In this document: positions 1-12,570 of the stretch, piece by piece | How positions within the stretch are numbered: position 1 is the stretch's first letter | Layout of the letters: every line of letters starts with the position of its first letter | Source of the DNA: Rhynchonema sp. JSB1_4 | Lineage: Eukaryota > Nematoda > Chromadorea > Monhysterida > Xyalidae | NCBI GenBank assembly: GCA_030248065.1 | Contig: JASAMV010000565.1 | Span: 1-64,000, forward strand | Reading direction: 5' to 3' | Length of the DNA stretch: 64,000 bases | The notes under the pieces: generated by a model | What the model was told of the DNA's origin: nothing | Databases searched by the model: none | What the model saw: only the letters and a program-made list of their open reading frames with translations | Program-made: the position numbers and the translations under genes

Positions 1-24
1 TAGTGGTTTCTGCAATGGTTTCAG
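1..24 (+). CDS. possible 3' end of a truncated exon
   Basis: The first 24 bases end in TTTCAG followed by GTATGT, a good splice donor. The exon would start left of the window. If read in the frame ending in phase 1, it joins in frame to the exon that begins at 291. This rests on one donor site and a few codons only. Confidence 0.25.
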
Positions 25-290
25 GTATGTGTTGGCTAGCCCGCCGCGCCGGGGCGCCCAGTACTTTGACAGCACTGCTGGACGTCCGTCCAGCCTTGTT
101 TTGCCCATTTGTAGCATCAAAGAAAGAGGTAAATGCTTGTTTTCTCCCATTATAGCATCGAAACTTGAAGGCCATCACAAAGTACGACACTGCCTTGGCA
201 CTTTGATCCTAGTGCATATAGTGAATCGTATATGGTTTGCGATCGTTATAACACGTGCATTTATATAGGTATCCCGTGAAACATCAATAG

Positions 291-712
291 TCACGCAATG
301 CGAAACTGAAAGTCTCGCATCGCGTTTGAATCGATTTCGAATGAATCAGGGCAGCAACAATTTGAGTTCGGATTCAAATTTGCGCCAAAACAACAATCAG
401 GCAACAAATGTAAAATTGCTGAATGGCTGCTCGCACAACAACAGCAACAACGCCAATCATCAATTGTCGCCTGCTCACACCGTCTCACCGATGGCGGGAA
501 ATTCAAATTATCTGATCAACGGCTACGACCAATCAGCTGTGTTCACAATGGACGTTGACGACAAATGTGATGAGCCCCTGCATCGGTCGTTCAACAAAGA
601 TATGTCATATACTACGAGTGAAACATCAGACGACACCCCAATTGCGGCGTCGCACACATTGTGCTATTTGGACATTTGCGCTCAGATGATTGTGCAGTTG
701 TTGAAAGGATGA
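291..712 (+). CDS. Asn/Ser-rich C-terminal exon, unrecognised
   Basis: An open frame of about 140 codons runs from an acceptor (ag at 289-290) to a TGA ending at 712. The upstream stop lies just before that acceptor. Composition is Asn/Ser-rich, with runs such as NNNQATN and HNNSNNANHQ, then an acidic part containing MDVDDKCDE. This resembles a disordered cytoplasmic tail or transcription-factor tail. No domain is recognised. The exon may follow the fragment at 1-24, because the phases agree. About 480 bases of AT-rich sequence after the stop (713-1193) hold nothing I can support. Confidence 0.45.
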
Positions 713-1193
713 GTTTCTAAGTTATGTAGGTACTTGTCATGATGACATTGCTGAAAAAACATTGCCTCTCTTATTTCACAATTAACAAATTATATTCATA
801 TGATTTTAACTTCTTTTTAATGTCAATTTGAAATCTCAGGTTATTGTCATATCGTAATTATAGGTGAAATGTACCACACCGAAGCACCAACAATTGTTCA
901 ATGGTTGATTCGATAATTGTTACGTATGTACCACTGGTATATTTTACATGATCGATTGTTGCCATAAAATTTTGAGCGGAATTTTCAATAATTGGATCAA
1001 TTTTCATGTTAACAATAAATCGTGTTCGTTTCGTTAATTTTCTTTGGCAAATAGTACATATATGTATGTATATATCCCAATGATTTTGTAATTGACGTCA
1101 GTATCTGTACATTATCAGTGTTAGTGTTAACGACATAAAAATAACTCTTGTAATAAAAATCATGTCAACAAGAAATTGAGTTCAATTTAGCAG

Positions 1194-1413
1194 AAATATC
1201 AGTACCTTCCTTGAACAGGTAAAAGAAAGTTCTTTACGGTATTTTGTGCGTTGTAAACGCTGTGACCACACCATGAGCAGGCGGACGGACAATGCTGTCA
1301 GTTTGAGGAAGACTCTGAGCAAAAATGAACAGGTGCCCAACAAGCAAACTCACCCAGTGCCCAAACCTGTATCGTATGTACCACCTGTTTCATACCCGGC
1401 TGCATATAGCTGA
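1194..1413 (+). CDS. C-terminal exon with a CxxC knuckle, unrecognised
   Basis: A frame opens after the acceptor ttcaatttagcag and closes with TGA at 1411-1413, giving about 73 codons. It contains YFVRCKRCDHTMSRR, a CxxC knuckle in a basic context, followed by a Lys/Pro-rich tail with the repeated motif PVSYVPPVSYP. The codon pattern looks coding and the acceptor is good. The stop of the preceding exon (712) leaves no donor in matching phase, so this is probably the last exon of a different transcript or isoform. Family unknown. From 1414 to 1945 I see no supportable gene. Confidence 0.45.
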
Positions 1414-1945
1414 TCTCATACACCCGAATGGTTCACAAGAGAAGCAAATCCTCGCAGAATCCGACACTCGCTGCCATGGGCGTACAGGAACCGACAACAA
1501 CTTGATTCAAAAGCAAACCAGCAGAACTCCTCAGGGTGAATTTATTTACCACAAAATACATACAATACCTGTATATTCTCGTGCGTGGTGTTGCATGTTC
1601 AGACTGTATGTATGGGTGCCCGTATTTTTCAGTAACTGTAAGATCCTGCCTCTGATGCAAGCAACGTTTATTCAACGGTTAAAGAAAACAGCATGTACAC
1701 GTACCGTACGGTCCATAGCGCGCTTTCATGAGGTGCACATGGGCGTTGACAACAAGAACTTACTATCTGATTGCTGACGGCAGTACTATAAGCCATTATG
1801 CATGTTTCTCTGGTTCGCAACAAGCTTTGAAAAAGTACACACTGTATGAGTATATAGAACAATTAGCTAAAGAACCAGTTTACATTTGCTATAGCATGAT
1901 CACTGAAAAAATATGGAATGGTTGGGCGCTATGTCGCGTAGAACA

Positions 1946-2513
<568 letters not shown>

Positions 2514-2886
2514 TTTAATTTTAGGATTGATCTCACCGTTAACGAAATGAAACGAACTCGGAAGAGCAAAAAATAAAATTTTATGCTCCAACAAGAGAGA
2601 TACTGTGAAATGGAACAAATGTGGGCCATTTGTGTGCAAACAAATTTACATATGTGGGCAGAAAATGATAATCACACAATTAGCTGCAGTTAGCGCTCTT
2701 TGAATTGAAAGCGGTCATTGCTGAATGCCTGCCCTCAAAAAGTACATCGGGACAAAAGCTACCACTTTGCAAGGTCAATATCCCTGACACATTGAACTGG
2801 AGAATGTGAATCAAGTGACAAGATTTTATAGGACATCGCAGCGTGAGTCAGTGTAATGTGAATATAATGTAAATGTAATATGTGAA

Positions 2887-3554
2887 TCAATTGAATGCAA
2901 TTCCCAGGTACGGTTGTGATTCGAACGACGGATTGTGGAAACCCCCATTTGTGTTCACATAGCGCCCGTAACGTCCAAACGCTGCAATTTCATTGATATC
3001 AATGTCAACAAATTTTATGTTTATACTGACCTGGAACTTTTTGCAAAATAAACAAATACAAGCCGTACAGCATCAAACATGAGGCAATAACCATTCTGGT
3101 TCCATGGGTGGTCATCGCCGATTGCACTGCCAAGCGAACGCAGACTGCGGGCTGTCAACAGTCTCATCATCTGAAACATTACGAACATGGATTTGGTTCA
3201 ACGATACTGATCTTGCGAGCAAATCACTTTGACAGCTGATAAACTTCCGTTATTTGAAAAGAACTTGTTGTGGTCGTGTTGTCTGCCGATGCACAATCAT
3301 CACACACAGCCACACACATGCGCATAACATTGGTAAAATTTAAAATCTCCCATTTTTTTAATTCTTTACTAAAAAAAGAAACTGGTTCATCAGTAGTTTT
3401 CTCATACCCAAACATAAGCACCCAGCCCTGTTTGGCACAAACAAATGGTGAACAAGGCAACACTGACCGCATGCCGGGCTGCCGGATGCCCTGCATCAGC
3501 CACGGTCGCAATCAACGCAAATATGACGACGGCGGTGATTGTGTGAACGTGCAT
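2887..3554 (-). CDS. small secreted peptide precursor 2 (tandem paralogue)
   Basis: Exons are 3468-3554, 3092-3170 and 2887-2981 on the minus strand, giving 86 residues. The N-terminus MHVHTITAVVIFALIATVAD is a signal peptide. The exon ends HPAARHA at GTCAGT, exactly where paralogue 1 ends HPAARHT. Exon 2 starts MMRLLTARSLRSLG, matching MMKLIPMRNLRSFG. Exon 3 reads AFGRYGRYVN and ends IAFN. Intron positions and phases (0, 1) match those of gene 1, so this is a tandem duplication with divergence. Gene 2 lies upstream in the direction of transcription. No known family was recognised. Confidence 0.7.
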
Positions 3555-4765
3555 GTTGTCTGCAAACGTGCTCTCACTCTCTCAAGCGAAATGCAGCGAA
3601 ATTGAAAAACAAATATGCCTTGGTCGAAATAGAACTAATGGCGCTTCGAATCAACGTGTGGTGGCCCATTTTGTGGGCAATAAAAATAACACCAGCAGCT
3701 ATAGTTTGTATGTCCACATGTGGCTCTGCGGCGAAATGCGCTCATTGAATTGCGTCCTCACAAAGCACACGTGACGAAAGATATACCAGAATTGAATACA
3801 TGATACATGCTGATAGCGGAAAAAAATATTTTAGCGCTAATTGCGCAATGATGCTTAGCGGCATATCATATGCTATTGCTTGACTCTGGCCGATGTGATG
3901 CAATGGGCGCGGGAGTGGTCTGTGACATGCGCCTGGAATTGAGTTCCTGCTTTAGAACCGCAGCTACTCGAGTTTTCCACTTACTGGAGCAGGACCACAC
4001 AATTCTGTCCCGATTTGGAGTTACCATGTACTGTTGTATGTTGTTTAGGCGTGGAGAAACAACTTTTTGTGCTTGGTCGAACTCTGGAACCGAAAGCAAG
4101 CAATCAAAACAAAATGTGCCTGCGCTGCCAGTCCCACTGTTACCGCAGTTGTGGCTGGTTGCCTTCAAAATGGGACTCGATATCAGATGATTGAAGTGCG
4201 TCGTGATTCAATAGTACATTATGAATACATTATTTCTGATTATACATGTAATTGCCAGACGGAATAGGCAATGATCAAGTTGGTCATGTTTAAAACTGCG
4301 GAATAATTTCAAAAAATTATCTAATGCAGTATGTATGTCACGGGAATGATCTGATCACACAAATGAAGCATCCAGCAACGCTATTGGAACAAAAAAAACG
4401 AGAAAATTTCACCCGTACAATTCCAATACGTACAGAAAAGTCCCCGCAAAATAAAAGCGTCTGGGAGATTATCGAAAGCATTTTACATTCTTGAATATTT
4501 CGACTAGATTCAGTCATAATTATGAAAAAATTGGTCCCGAAATTTTAAGATGTGCAAGTTCTCTGAAATGACTGTGCTGTGCAAAATACATATGAGAAAA
4601 AGTGAAAAATCACCGCACAAGATCGGCTCGTTCTTTCTTCCTACACGGGACGTGGGACGCCTTCTCCTGAAAGCTTTTTATTTCTGATCAGAAACCGCAG
4701 ATGGATTTTCCAGCAAAAACCGCTCCAACGTGTGGCTTCGTACGCCATTTTTGCCGGCTGCACGC
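3555..4765. other. no supported gene
   Basis: This stretch has overlapping open frames on both strands at about 3866-4190. None has convincing splice context, signal sequence or a recognisable domain. It ends at the left TSD of the hAT-like element. Confidence 0.5.
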
Positions 4766-5238
4766 CAGGATAGGGCAAAAAACTTTTTTTTCAAAAAATC
4801 GTTTTAAAAAAAAACGTTTTTTAAAACGCCCAGATGACCATAATATGCCCAAAAATTGGAAAACGCTCATGTTGGGAAGAAAACGTGGTTAAATGAAGTA
4901 ATTCTATGTGTTCTGAGGCAAAATAAACTGGTTTTAACTAACACTTTTCCAGCGAGTTGTTAACATACCATATCAGACCCGTATCATGGGACCAACTTTG
5001 GCCGGGGTCATCATTGGAAGTCAAACTCCGTGTATCGACGTATCTCGAAGTAAAAATTGGTCGAAAATTTTTTGAAAACAATGGGACAAAAAATTGATTT
5101 TCCTTGAAAATCAGAGTACTTTCCCTGAAAAATCAGGGAAAATCAAGGAAATTCAGGGTTTAAAAAAACGAAAAACGACCGAGACGTAAACGTCGTTTTT
5201 TAAGAAAAAAAACGCCGTTGTTTTTTTGCCCAACCCTG
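4766..5238 (-). mobile_element. hAT-like MITE family 1, copy 1
   Basis: A 473-bp element with terminal inverted repeats (TIRs): CAGGATAGGGC (a decayed CAGGGTTGGGC) at the left and GCCCAACCCTG at the right. It is flanked by CTGCACGC and CCGCACGC, a 7/8 match for an 8-bp TSD. Inside each end are stacked AAAACGTTTT words. The centre shares a long conserved stretch with the copies at 21349, 28664, 41890 and 45923. There is no transposase. TIR start CAG plus 8-bp TSDs point to the hAT superfamily. It lies just 3' of the Ly6-like receptor gene. Confidence 0.85.
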
Positions 5239-5326
5239 CCGCACGCTACTCATCCTTCTCTATAACAATACAAGATGTCGATAAATTTTCTGACCGTTTC
5301 GATTCTCTTCACCTTCCCTTGAAACA

Positions 5327-8300
5327 TCAATGATAAGACGCACCTGGTGCTGGTGACGTGGTATTGTAGGCCTGAGGTGCAGGTGCGACCGTCGCCCCAC
5401 CTGATGTCAATGAGCCCGCTTGAAACATCGCATAACCGATCAGACCCGCTACGGCGACCACAAACACGGCGATAACGACAATGCAAATTATGCCGATGGC
5501 CCTGCAAACAATGGTGCTTCATCAATGACGGAAAACGAGCTCAAGTCTGCCTCCATGGTGGTGAACTTGCACTGACAGTGACATTGTGACCTGGCAGGTA
5601 CACCGCCCGTCTGTGAAGGCACAGGTAGAAAAATATGCGACACTGCTGCCCAATTTATTTGGCCACGGCTATACAGTGGCTGGTGTGCACCACGGAGCCG
5701 ACAATTAAATTTTTGTTTCCTCGGTCCCCTTCAGAAACTAAAACAAATTTCTCTAGTTGGAAGTGTCAATGTCCCCCGCACATCCGAACGCACGTGATGA
5801 ATTCTCCCGCAGCTTCACCCGTTTTGGCATTCAGAAAGAAACCACCATCGTCATCAGGCTCAGATGTTGTCGTTGGGTCGCTGATAGGAGCGGTCGTCTG
5901 AAAAGTTGGAGACAGAATTGCACTTATGTTACTGCACCTGATATTCCTGGTCTGGAGCAGATCAGCTCAGATCGCGCAACGCAAATTAATACTAGTAGTT
6001 CGCGGCACAAAAACCGTTGGGTTGTTATTAGTGTTTTCGTTGTTCGCCGTTTGTGTTTCCGTGGCACTGGTTGCTGTCGCTGATGTTGGTTCAGACGTTG
6101 CTGTTGTTTCCGAGATTGTTGTGGCTTCGTTTGATGGAGCTGTAGGTGTTGTCTCAGATATTGCTGTCGCTAATGTTGGTTCAGACGTTGCTGTTGTTTC
6201 CGAAATTGTTGTGGCGTCGTTTGAACTACCTGTAGATGTTGTCTCAGATGTTGCTGTTGCTGATGTTGTTTCAGACGTTGCTGTTGATTCCGAGATTGTT
6301 GTGGCTTCGTTTGAACTACAGTACATTTCCAGGAAAGGGGTAGTTGCACTAGTGCGCACGCGGGTATACGATTAATCTGCGTGCACGTGCTTAAGAATTA
6401 TCGACTTTTTGCTTAACTATCGCACGCACCCGCACGCGTGTGACCTAGTGCGTGCTTGGGCGTGGGAAAGTCACAAAATGCTGCCTGTTAAGTACTGCCC
6501 GCAAATTAATCGTACGCCCGCGTGACACTAGTGCAGCTACCCCTTTCCTGGAAATGTACTGTATGTACATACATACCTGTAGATGTTGTCTCAGATGTTG
6601 TTGTTGCTGATGTTGTTTCAGCAGTTGCTGTGGCTTCGTTTGATGTTGTTGCAGATGTTGTCTCAGCTGTTGTTGTTGCCTCCGCACTTGTACTTGACGT
6701 TGTTGTCGTTTCGCCTTAAATATGGTCAGGACTTTCTTTGGACAATGCAAGCCCAACCCGATTGCCGCTCCACCATATCTAACCAACAGAGAACTGATCA
6801 TGCTGGTCAAATTCAACGTGAATTTCATTCATAACGTCAGCGTGTGTCTTCACCACTCCATCAGTGCAGTCTGGTCTGTTGCACACGCACAGCCGAGCCA
6901 GACCAAATGCACCCATCATGTAATCGGTCTTGATGTTCACACACGCGTTGTCGGACAGAATTGGCAGTTTGGGAAAAGCGTCTGACCGGAACTGAAAATT
7001 ATGCGCTCAAGTGGTCTAGTTTGGTTGTATTGGTGTTAACTCCTTTGTTTGAACAGTGGTTATGCTGATCACCTTGTTTTGAAGAATGGATTTCCTAGAA
7101 AGGCATACAGAGTCATTCCGACAAAGCGGTGTTTGAGACGGGACAAATTCCATACTAGTTCCAAGTGAACCCAGAACTAAAAGGGTTGCAAATCTGCATC
7201 ATAGAGAGCTTGATCTCAGCGTGAGTTACTTTGTGGATCCTGGAACTCGCTCCAGAATTGCCTACTGTTAGCAGTTTAGACGAAGAAAAGAGACCATAGC
7301 AAAAAGAAACAGTCAAATCACCGTACATGATATGTCTCTCCTTTGTCACGAGTGTAGTCATCCAAACAATATCGGAATGTAACGTTAGCATGACCAAGAT
7401 CACTGATTTGACTGATTGTAGTCAACGGGATCGGGCTAAGGGTCAATATGTCCACGCCACTGAACATTAACGCTGGACCGTTGTAGTTGCTCAACTGTAA
7501 CAAATGATCAAATGATTTAGTTGAAAATATTTGGTGCCTGGATTAGTCAACAGCAATCAAACACTGACATCCACGTGTCCATTTAAGTTCAATGTCACTG
7601 TTTGGCACAGTCCCTTCTTGGTGCTGTTCGTCACATTCATGCAGTCTCGGGCGGTCAAGTTCAGATTGTTTGGTTCTGTATACGAATTGTCAAGTTTTTA
7701 ATAATGTCCAAGTCCTAGTACAAAGTACCGGATGAGAATTCACACTCACCTAGCAGTAATTCCGAAAATGTGTGGTTACCATCCACTTTAATAAGCGGGT
7801 TTGTAGCTGCTTCAACATGCAGATCGTACGCTTCAGCGTTGCTCGTTTCTGCTTGAATGCATTTGTACGTCGTGAAGTTGTCTGTGAGAAAATAGTGGGT
7901 CGATTCACTGAAACACAGCGAGTCTAATCATTGGAAACTGAAATGCAATACAGAACACCTTATGAACAACTTATGTAAAACAAAAAGAACGACACACTGG
8001 GTGGCATTTTCGAAACGGTGTAAAGGTGAGTTGGGTGTAAAGGTCGGTGTAAGCTCGGTCGAAAGCTCGGTCGGTGTCAGCTCGGTGTAAACATGAAACA
8101 TTCCACGTTAACAGCAGGCAATGTTTCATGTTTACACCGAGCTGACACCGACCGAGCTTTCGATGGAGCTTACACCGACCTTTACACCCGACTCACCTTT
8201 ACACCGTTTCGAAAATATCACCCACTATTGAAACGGTGCCCAAAATATCTGATCGGCATACAAGCCTGCTTATGACATCAATCGGATCGGATGCGCGAAA

Positions 8301-11300
8301 TCGATCGATCAGGTCAAAGGCACATGTCCTGCTAGATCCTATCGCAAACTTGCTGCAGCCAACCCTCGTTATAACGAATGGCTTGAGACAACAAACTTTG
8401 GGACAAGGAGGCCATTCTTCACAACGCGGCATTCGTTGTGTCGAAATTCGTTATAACGAGGGATGACTGTATCTAGTATTTGCTGCAGCGTCCAATCTAG
8501 TGTTGTCTCCCCAACCTCTGGCATAGAACGGTTGTTCACACCGGTCCTGACATATTTGCGGTACAGCACCGCCGACGTACTGTGTGCGCGGACAACAACG
8601 CTCTGGTGGCATGCACTCAGCGTTGTAGAGATCACAAGCAGTGTCGTTCCATTGCAGATTCGAACATTCCGCGTTATCCGTTGGCGAACACGTACGTCTG
8701 TCGGTGCGACATTGGGCTGCAAGAATTGTGCGCTGTGCATGCGGTGTGCTGGTCCACAGAAATGGAATTATTATCTGTGCTGCCTCAACGCAGACCAAAT
8801 CCCAAACTCAAACCCAAAAGAGAAAGTCATTTATTTTCGACGATGAAAAATAAATAATATCCCTTTGGGCATGGATATAAGTACTTTACTGTTTCACATT
8901 TACGCATGAATTAATGCTCACCATTGTAATCGTCATCGTTTATCAGAGGAGGTGTCTCCTGTGCTTCTCCCACCCATTTCGTCAACTGCTGTGTGTTGCA
9001 CAGATTCATGTTGTCACACGCGCACAACTTGCCAGCGGCGGACACACCGAAAATGTTCTGGAAACATTGGAGAATTTTGCAGAATGTACATATCTGGTTG
9101 CCCTGCCCTAACAACCACGCATACGTACCACAGCGCCAGTGTCGACGCATTTCGGATTTGCTGGTATTGATTCCCCATTTATAGTTTGATCCTTGAAAAT
9201 GTCTTGGTGCAGTTGTGATATGGTTAGATTGGAATTGATGTCTGCCAGACCTTCGTTGCCTGAAGAAAGACATGGAGTGCGCGGCTAGACAGCCACAATA
9301 GCTTAGACTAAACATGAAAATCACAGATCCTTGCTTATTCTGGCGATACGAGAAGCAACGAAAAACTTGTTGATGCAAGACAAGGTTCGTACCAGCAAGT
9401 TCGAGTTCGTTGTACGTTATCCATTTGCCTTCCGACAAGTAGCCAGCAAACGACCTGGCCATGCAGCCTCGCACAGCCACACGCACATACTGCATGTCGG
9501 CAACAGAACTGGCGTTGATCACCACTGGGTCATCGACTCCAAGTTGGATCACGTGGTCGAAACGCCCTGGGTTGTTGTATCCCGTGTAAAAATATGCATG
9601 TGCAAACCAAAGCGCTGACACCGAATGTATCGTCAAAATTTAGATTTATGATGAGCAAAAATGCGTGCAGTGAGACAGTGACCAGAAGGTCAAAAAAGAA
9701 ATTTCTTATTCCGGAGGTGGAACGTTTGGCGTTGGGTCAGAAAATAGGTCAAAAAATCTGGAAGGAATCCGTGTAGCAGACCAAAACGCATATCGACTGC
9801 TAATTAACACTAGAGTTTGACTTACTGTATACTTATACCTTGCACACGCTGTCACAACACTGAACCTAGGCAGGTATTTGATGACCTGGCTCTAATCGAT
9901 CATCGACTATAAAACAGAAAGTGGTTTTTGAAAAAAAAAACGATTCCACACAGACTGACCGGTGCCAAATTTCTTCACATTGATGTCCGTGAGGGCCGAC
10001 ACACAAATATCACCGGGACAATATCGCTTCAGTCGCGGGTCAGCACGACATCTACCCTGATCCACCAAGGCGGCCCCCTGTAAGCGCGACAACGACGCCC
10101 ACTCATCGGTCAAGGGTGTGCCCGTCGACTCGATTGACACACACTCGAAACAGGAGTCCGCGTTGACAGTGCCTGTGCGAAGCGAATAAAAGACTATCTT
10201 ACTACATACTTCGATGTCTCACGAGCATTTACACTGTTTTTATGCGATTTCGGCTTGTACATAAGATCAGAATATTCACCTGTGTATTGTATTGTGCATT
10301 AGACCGTACACACATGGAACAGAAATCAACCTGTTCTGCTTGGAGCCACAGGCGTGTATGTTTTGGGCAAAGCGTCTAAATTGCAGTTTGTTAGTCCGTT
10401 GCACAAAGTAATTGTTGGCATGGTTTTCAATCCGAACAATTTCTCGAATCCATTTGTGTCGATCTTTATGCTCATTGGTTGATTCAAACCGTTGATGGTC
10501 GGCCATTCAGTCAAAGCCTGCGAAAATGGTCAATGCTGAAGTGCTATATAAACAGCCCCTGAAATCGACAAACGTACGTCCGGCCAAACATGGTCCAAAC
10601 AGGTGCGTAGCTCGATATCTGAAGTGCCCAGTTCACTCATGTATCGATACATCCCCAGTAGATTCAAGGCCACTTTGAACTCATCGTCCAAACTGTGGAT
10701 CTCTTGGGAGTATTGGTCAAGGCCGTCAAACTGAAAGTCAAGATCGCCTCTCAACGTTCGGTTAGTTAATTTCCAGCATTACAAAGTATCCAGAATTTAG
10801 ACAATAAGCAGTGTCTATTCTGATAAAAATGAACCTCCACTTGGCCCTGCATTAGGAATGCGACAGTCTTACATTCCACTTGGGTTTTTACACTGCACCA
10901 GGGAATATTCGCGAAACCACCCGTGAAATACTCGCCAACCTGAAATTAGTCTGGTCTCCGAGAAACTTGTCGAAACTGGCATCTAGAGCTCTTGTGCATT
11001 GCCAGTAAGCTTCCTGACTATAGAGTCGGAAAAGTCGGTCATTTTAACTGTGCGCACACCTATGTATATGTACAGTAGTGGGACAACTAAAAACCCCACA
11101 CACTCAATTTTTTAAAATACGCCCCCGGGTTGTTAGTTGTCGCCAAAAGGCTTGTTCACGATAGTTTTGAGTCGTGCGTGTTATGAATAAACTCTTTATT
11201 TGTGGTTATAACCACTTAAATTTCTTAAAAATTGCACCTTCCAGTATGTGTGTCACAGTGGTCGGATCAATAATTTTAGGTGTACCCAAAATGGTGATTC

Positions 11301-11549
11301 GTCCGCCATTGCCAATAGGGCATAGATTAAAATGCATGTTCCTGGTAGTCCCACCATACCTATACATAGGTGTATTCACAGGCAAAATGGCCAATTTTTA
11401 ATCTTCACCCTCATTGACTCATCAGCGAGAGATTCTTGCTTGGCAGTGCACGACAGACAAACTAACCAGTTTCATGTTATCGTATCGCGTCTGAGCGGTT
11501 TCAGATGTGAATGTTGCCCTCAGACAGTGGTCCGCTTGAAATGTCGCTG
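5327..11549 (-). CDS. multi-module Ly6/uPAR-like cysteine-rich type I membrane protein, downstream part
   Basis: Phase-consistent minus-strand exons: 11467-11549, 10835-10939, 10578-10730, 10331-10517, 9960-10172, 9393-9566, 9129-9259, 8922-9057, 8516-8716, 7750-7881, 7569-7675, 7327-7494, 6784-6991, 6573-6714, 6015-6315, 5794-5897, 5591-5610, 5327-5502 (2,741 nt). Modules open with patterns such as CFECVS and close with a CxC...CN ending: TLCNGLTNCN, KLCACDNMNLCN, RLCVCNRPDC. This resembles ODR-2/Ly6 three-finger domains. The middle module has 10 cysteines and the first has lost four. Then comes a Thr/Ser-rich stalk with about 30-residue repeats, a 20-bp micro-exon, one hydrophobic helix and a short Thr/Pro/Ala tail. 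No signal peptide was found here. It may be supplied by 17773-20003. An alternative is that the second module ends at the in-frame TAA at 8911-8913. Splice sites are predicted by eye. Confidence 0.6.
5958..6717 (-). repeat. Thr/Ser-rich coding repeats (mucin-like stalk)
   Basis: On the minus strand, units of about 90 bases encode variations of SNEATTISETTATSEP followed by TSATAISETT. There are three units in 6015-6315 and a related set in 6573-6714. This is typical of an O-glycosylated stalk between an ectodomain and a membrane anchor. The plus-strand valine-rich frames are the antisense of this repeat. Confidence 0.8.
6319..6561. mobile_element. mariner-like MITE inserted in the stalk coding repeat
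   Basis: A 243-bp element flanked by TA on both sides (6317-6318 and 6562-6563). The TIRs are about 50 bases long and start CAGTACATTTCCAGGAAAGG. On the minus strand the flanking repeat unit GGTAGTTC has been split at its TA. The sequence now offers a GTATGT donor upstream and a GTACTGTAG acceptor at the element's end, so the element can be removed as an intron in frame. Confidence 0.85.
7999..8223. mobile_element. palindromic MITE (GGGTG family), copy 1
   Basis: A 225-bp near-perfect palindrome, TIR GGGTGRNATTTTCGAAACGGTG, with internal GTAAAGGTCGGTGTAA words. It is flanked by ACT on both sides, a 3-bp TSD. Copies are at 49667-49892 and 50793-51019. A 3-bp TSD with a G-rich TIR would fit a PIF/Harbinger-type origin, which is inference. 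It lies in an intron of the Ly6-like gene. Confidence 0.8.
8356..8469. mobile_element. short pogo-like MITE
   Basis: A 114-bp element with TIR CAGYCAWCCCTCGTTATAACGAA at both ends. TA follows the right end and TG (a probable decayed TA) precedes the left. The TIR style is that of pogo/Tigger elements. It lies in the intron just after exon 8516-8716 of the Ly6-like gene. Confidence 0.65.
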
Positions 11550-12145
11550 CTGAAGGATGGGGACATTTATGTATTTGTGATCACTTAAAGGGTGTGTCTA
11601 ACGTCTCCTAACCCCATGTTTTTTTGGGTGGAATTGAAAGATGCCCCCGAAAGGCCGCCGTGTGCAAAAAACCGCGTCTTCTAACTCGCTAAATCGCGAA
11701 ATCTTGAGGGTTACTTTTCGAATAAAATCAATTTCCGGACACAAATTCGGTCCGTCACTAAATGCAACCGGACCGAGACATGAAGTTCATATGAATTATT
11801 TTTGCACTGGTTTTCTTCGGCCATTGCTGTTGGAAATTTTCTTTTTGTTGTTTTCTATTGGAAATATGGTTGTTTGTTAAATTCTGAACGCTTTTTCAGA
11901 TGGTTTTACGATCGTTCTATTCAAGATTGCAGCAGAACTCCACCGCATTCGCCGTGTTTGCGTCTGTTGGCCGTTGGCTTGTTGTGCAGCAGCAGTGTAG
12001 TGGCAGGCCCATGTGTGGGAGGTAAGTATGATGCGGGGTTGGGACCGGCAGCGTGAGAGGTATGATTTTGGTCACCCAAAAAGGCGAAAAAACACCGTTT
12101 TTGTGATACAATTATGGCCAAAAAAAATGAGGTGAAAATAGTACT

Positions 12146-12570
12146 TACCGTATTCCCTAAAATAGAGCCCCCCTAAAAATAGAGCCCCCCCAAAAATACA
12201 GCCCCCCCTAAACGGGGTCAGTGAAAAAATAGAGCCCCCCCCAAAATACAGCCCCCCCCAACTTGGAATTCCCCGCTTGGGGGTCGTAAAGTCAAGTTCT
12301 TGCATACGACACATTATGTACAACGTTTGTGGTTGAGTATATGGTGACGTAAAGCCTTTTATGGAAGATCTGCACCTAAAAACACTCAATAATGACCAGT
12401 AACACCCTGACAGAACTCCATTTGAGGGGCATTTTTGGGAACATTTTTTGAGATTTTGGGCAGCGAAAAAATACAGCCCCCCCAAAAATAGAGCCCCCCC
12501 AAAAATACAGCCCCCCTAAAAGGGGTCAGTGAAAAAATACAGCCCCCCTTGTATTTTAGGTTTTACGGTA
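12146..12570. mobile_element. TACCGTA-ended element in the left arm
   Basis: TIRs are TACCGTATTCCCTAAAATA and the inverse of TACCGTAAAACCTAAAATA. Stacked ATAGAGCCCCCC/ATACAGCCCCCC words lie near both ends. An inverted copy occupies 16750-17175 in the right arm, and a diverged copy is at about 35840-36077. It is an element within the larger foldback. Confidence 0.7.

Noticed and set aside
1325..1777. 150-codon plus-strand frame
   Set aside because: It overlaps a better coding frame that ends at 1413 and has no splice or domain support.
5926..6375. Plus-strand 149-codon valine/aspartate repeat frame
   Set aside because: It is antisense to the Thr/Ser-coding repeats, which join in phase to the membrane-protein exons.
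8582..8857. Plus-strand frame with an EGF-like TYVCRCDIG pattern
   Set aside because: The minus strand gives a cysteine-rich exon (8516-8716) whose splice phases fit the exons on both sides. The plus frame has no partner exons. It remains a small possibility.
8911..9636. A single 241-codon minus-strand open frame
   Set aside because: It reads through two introns. The true exons (9393-9566, 9129-9259, 8922-9057) use other frames in part and have good splice sites.
11641..11880. 79-codon frame starting MPPKGRRVQK, also present inverted at 17469-17708
   Set aside because: It lies in the inverted arms of the TTAA element. Similarity follows from arm duplication and there is no domain or splice context.
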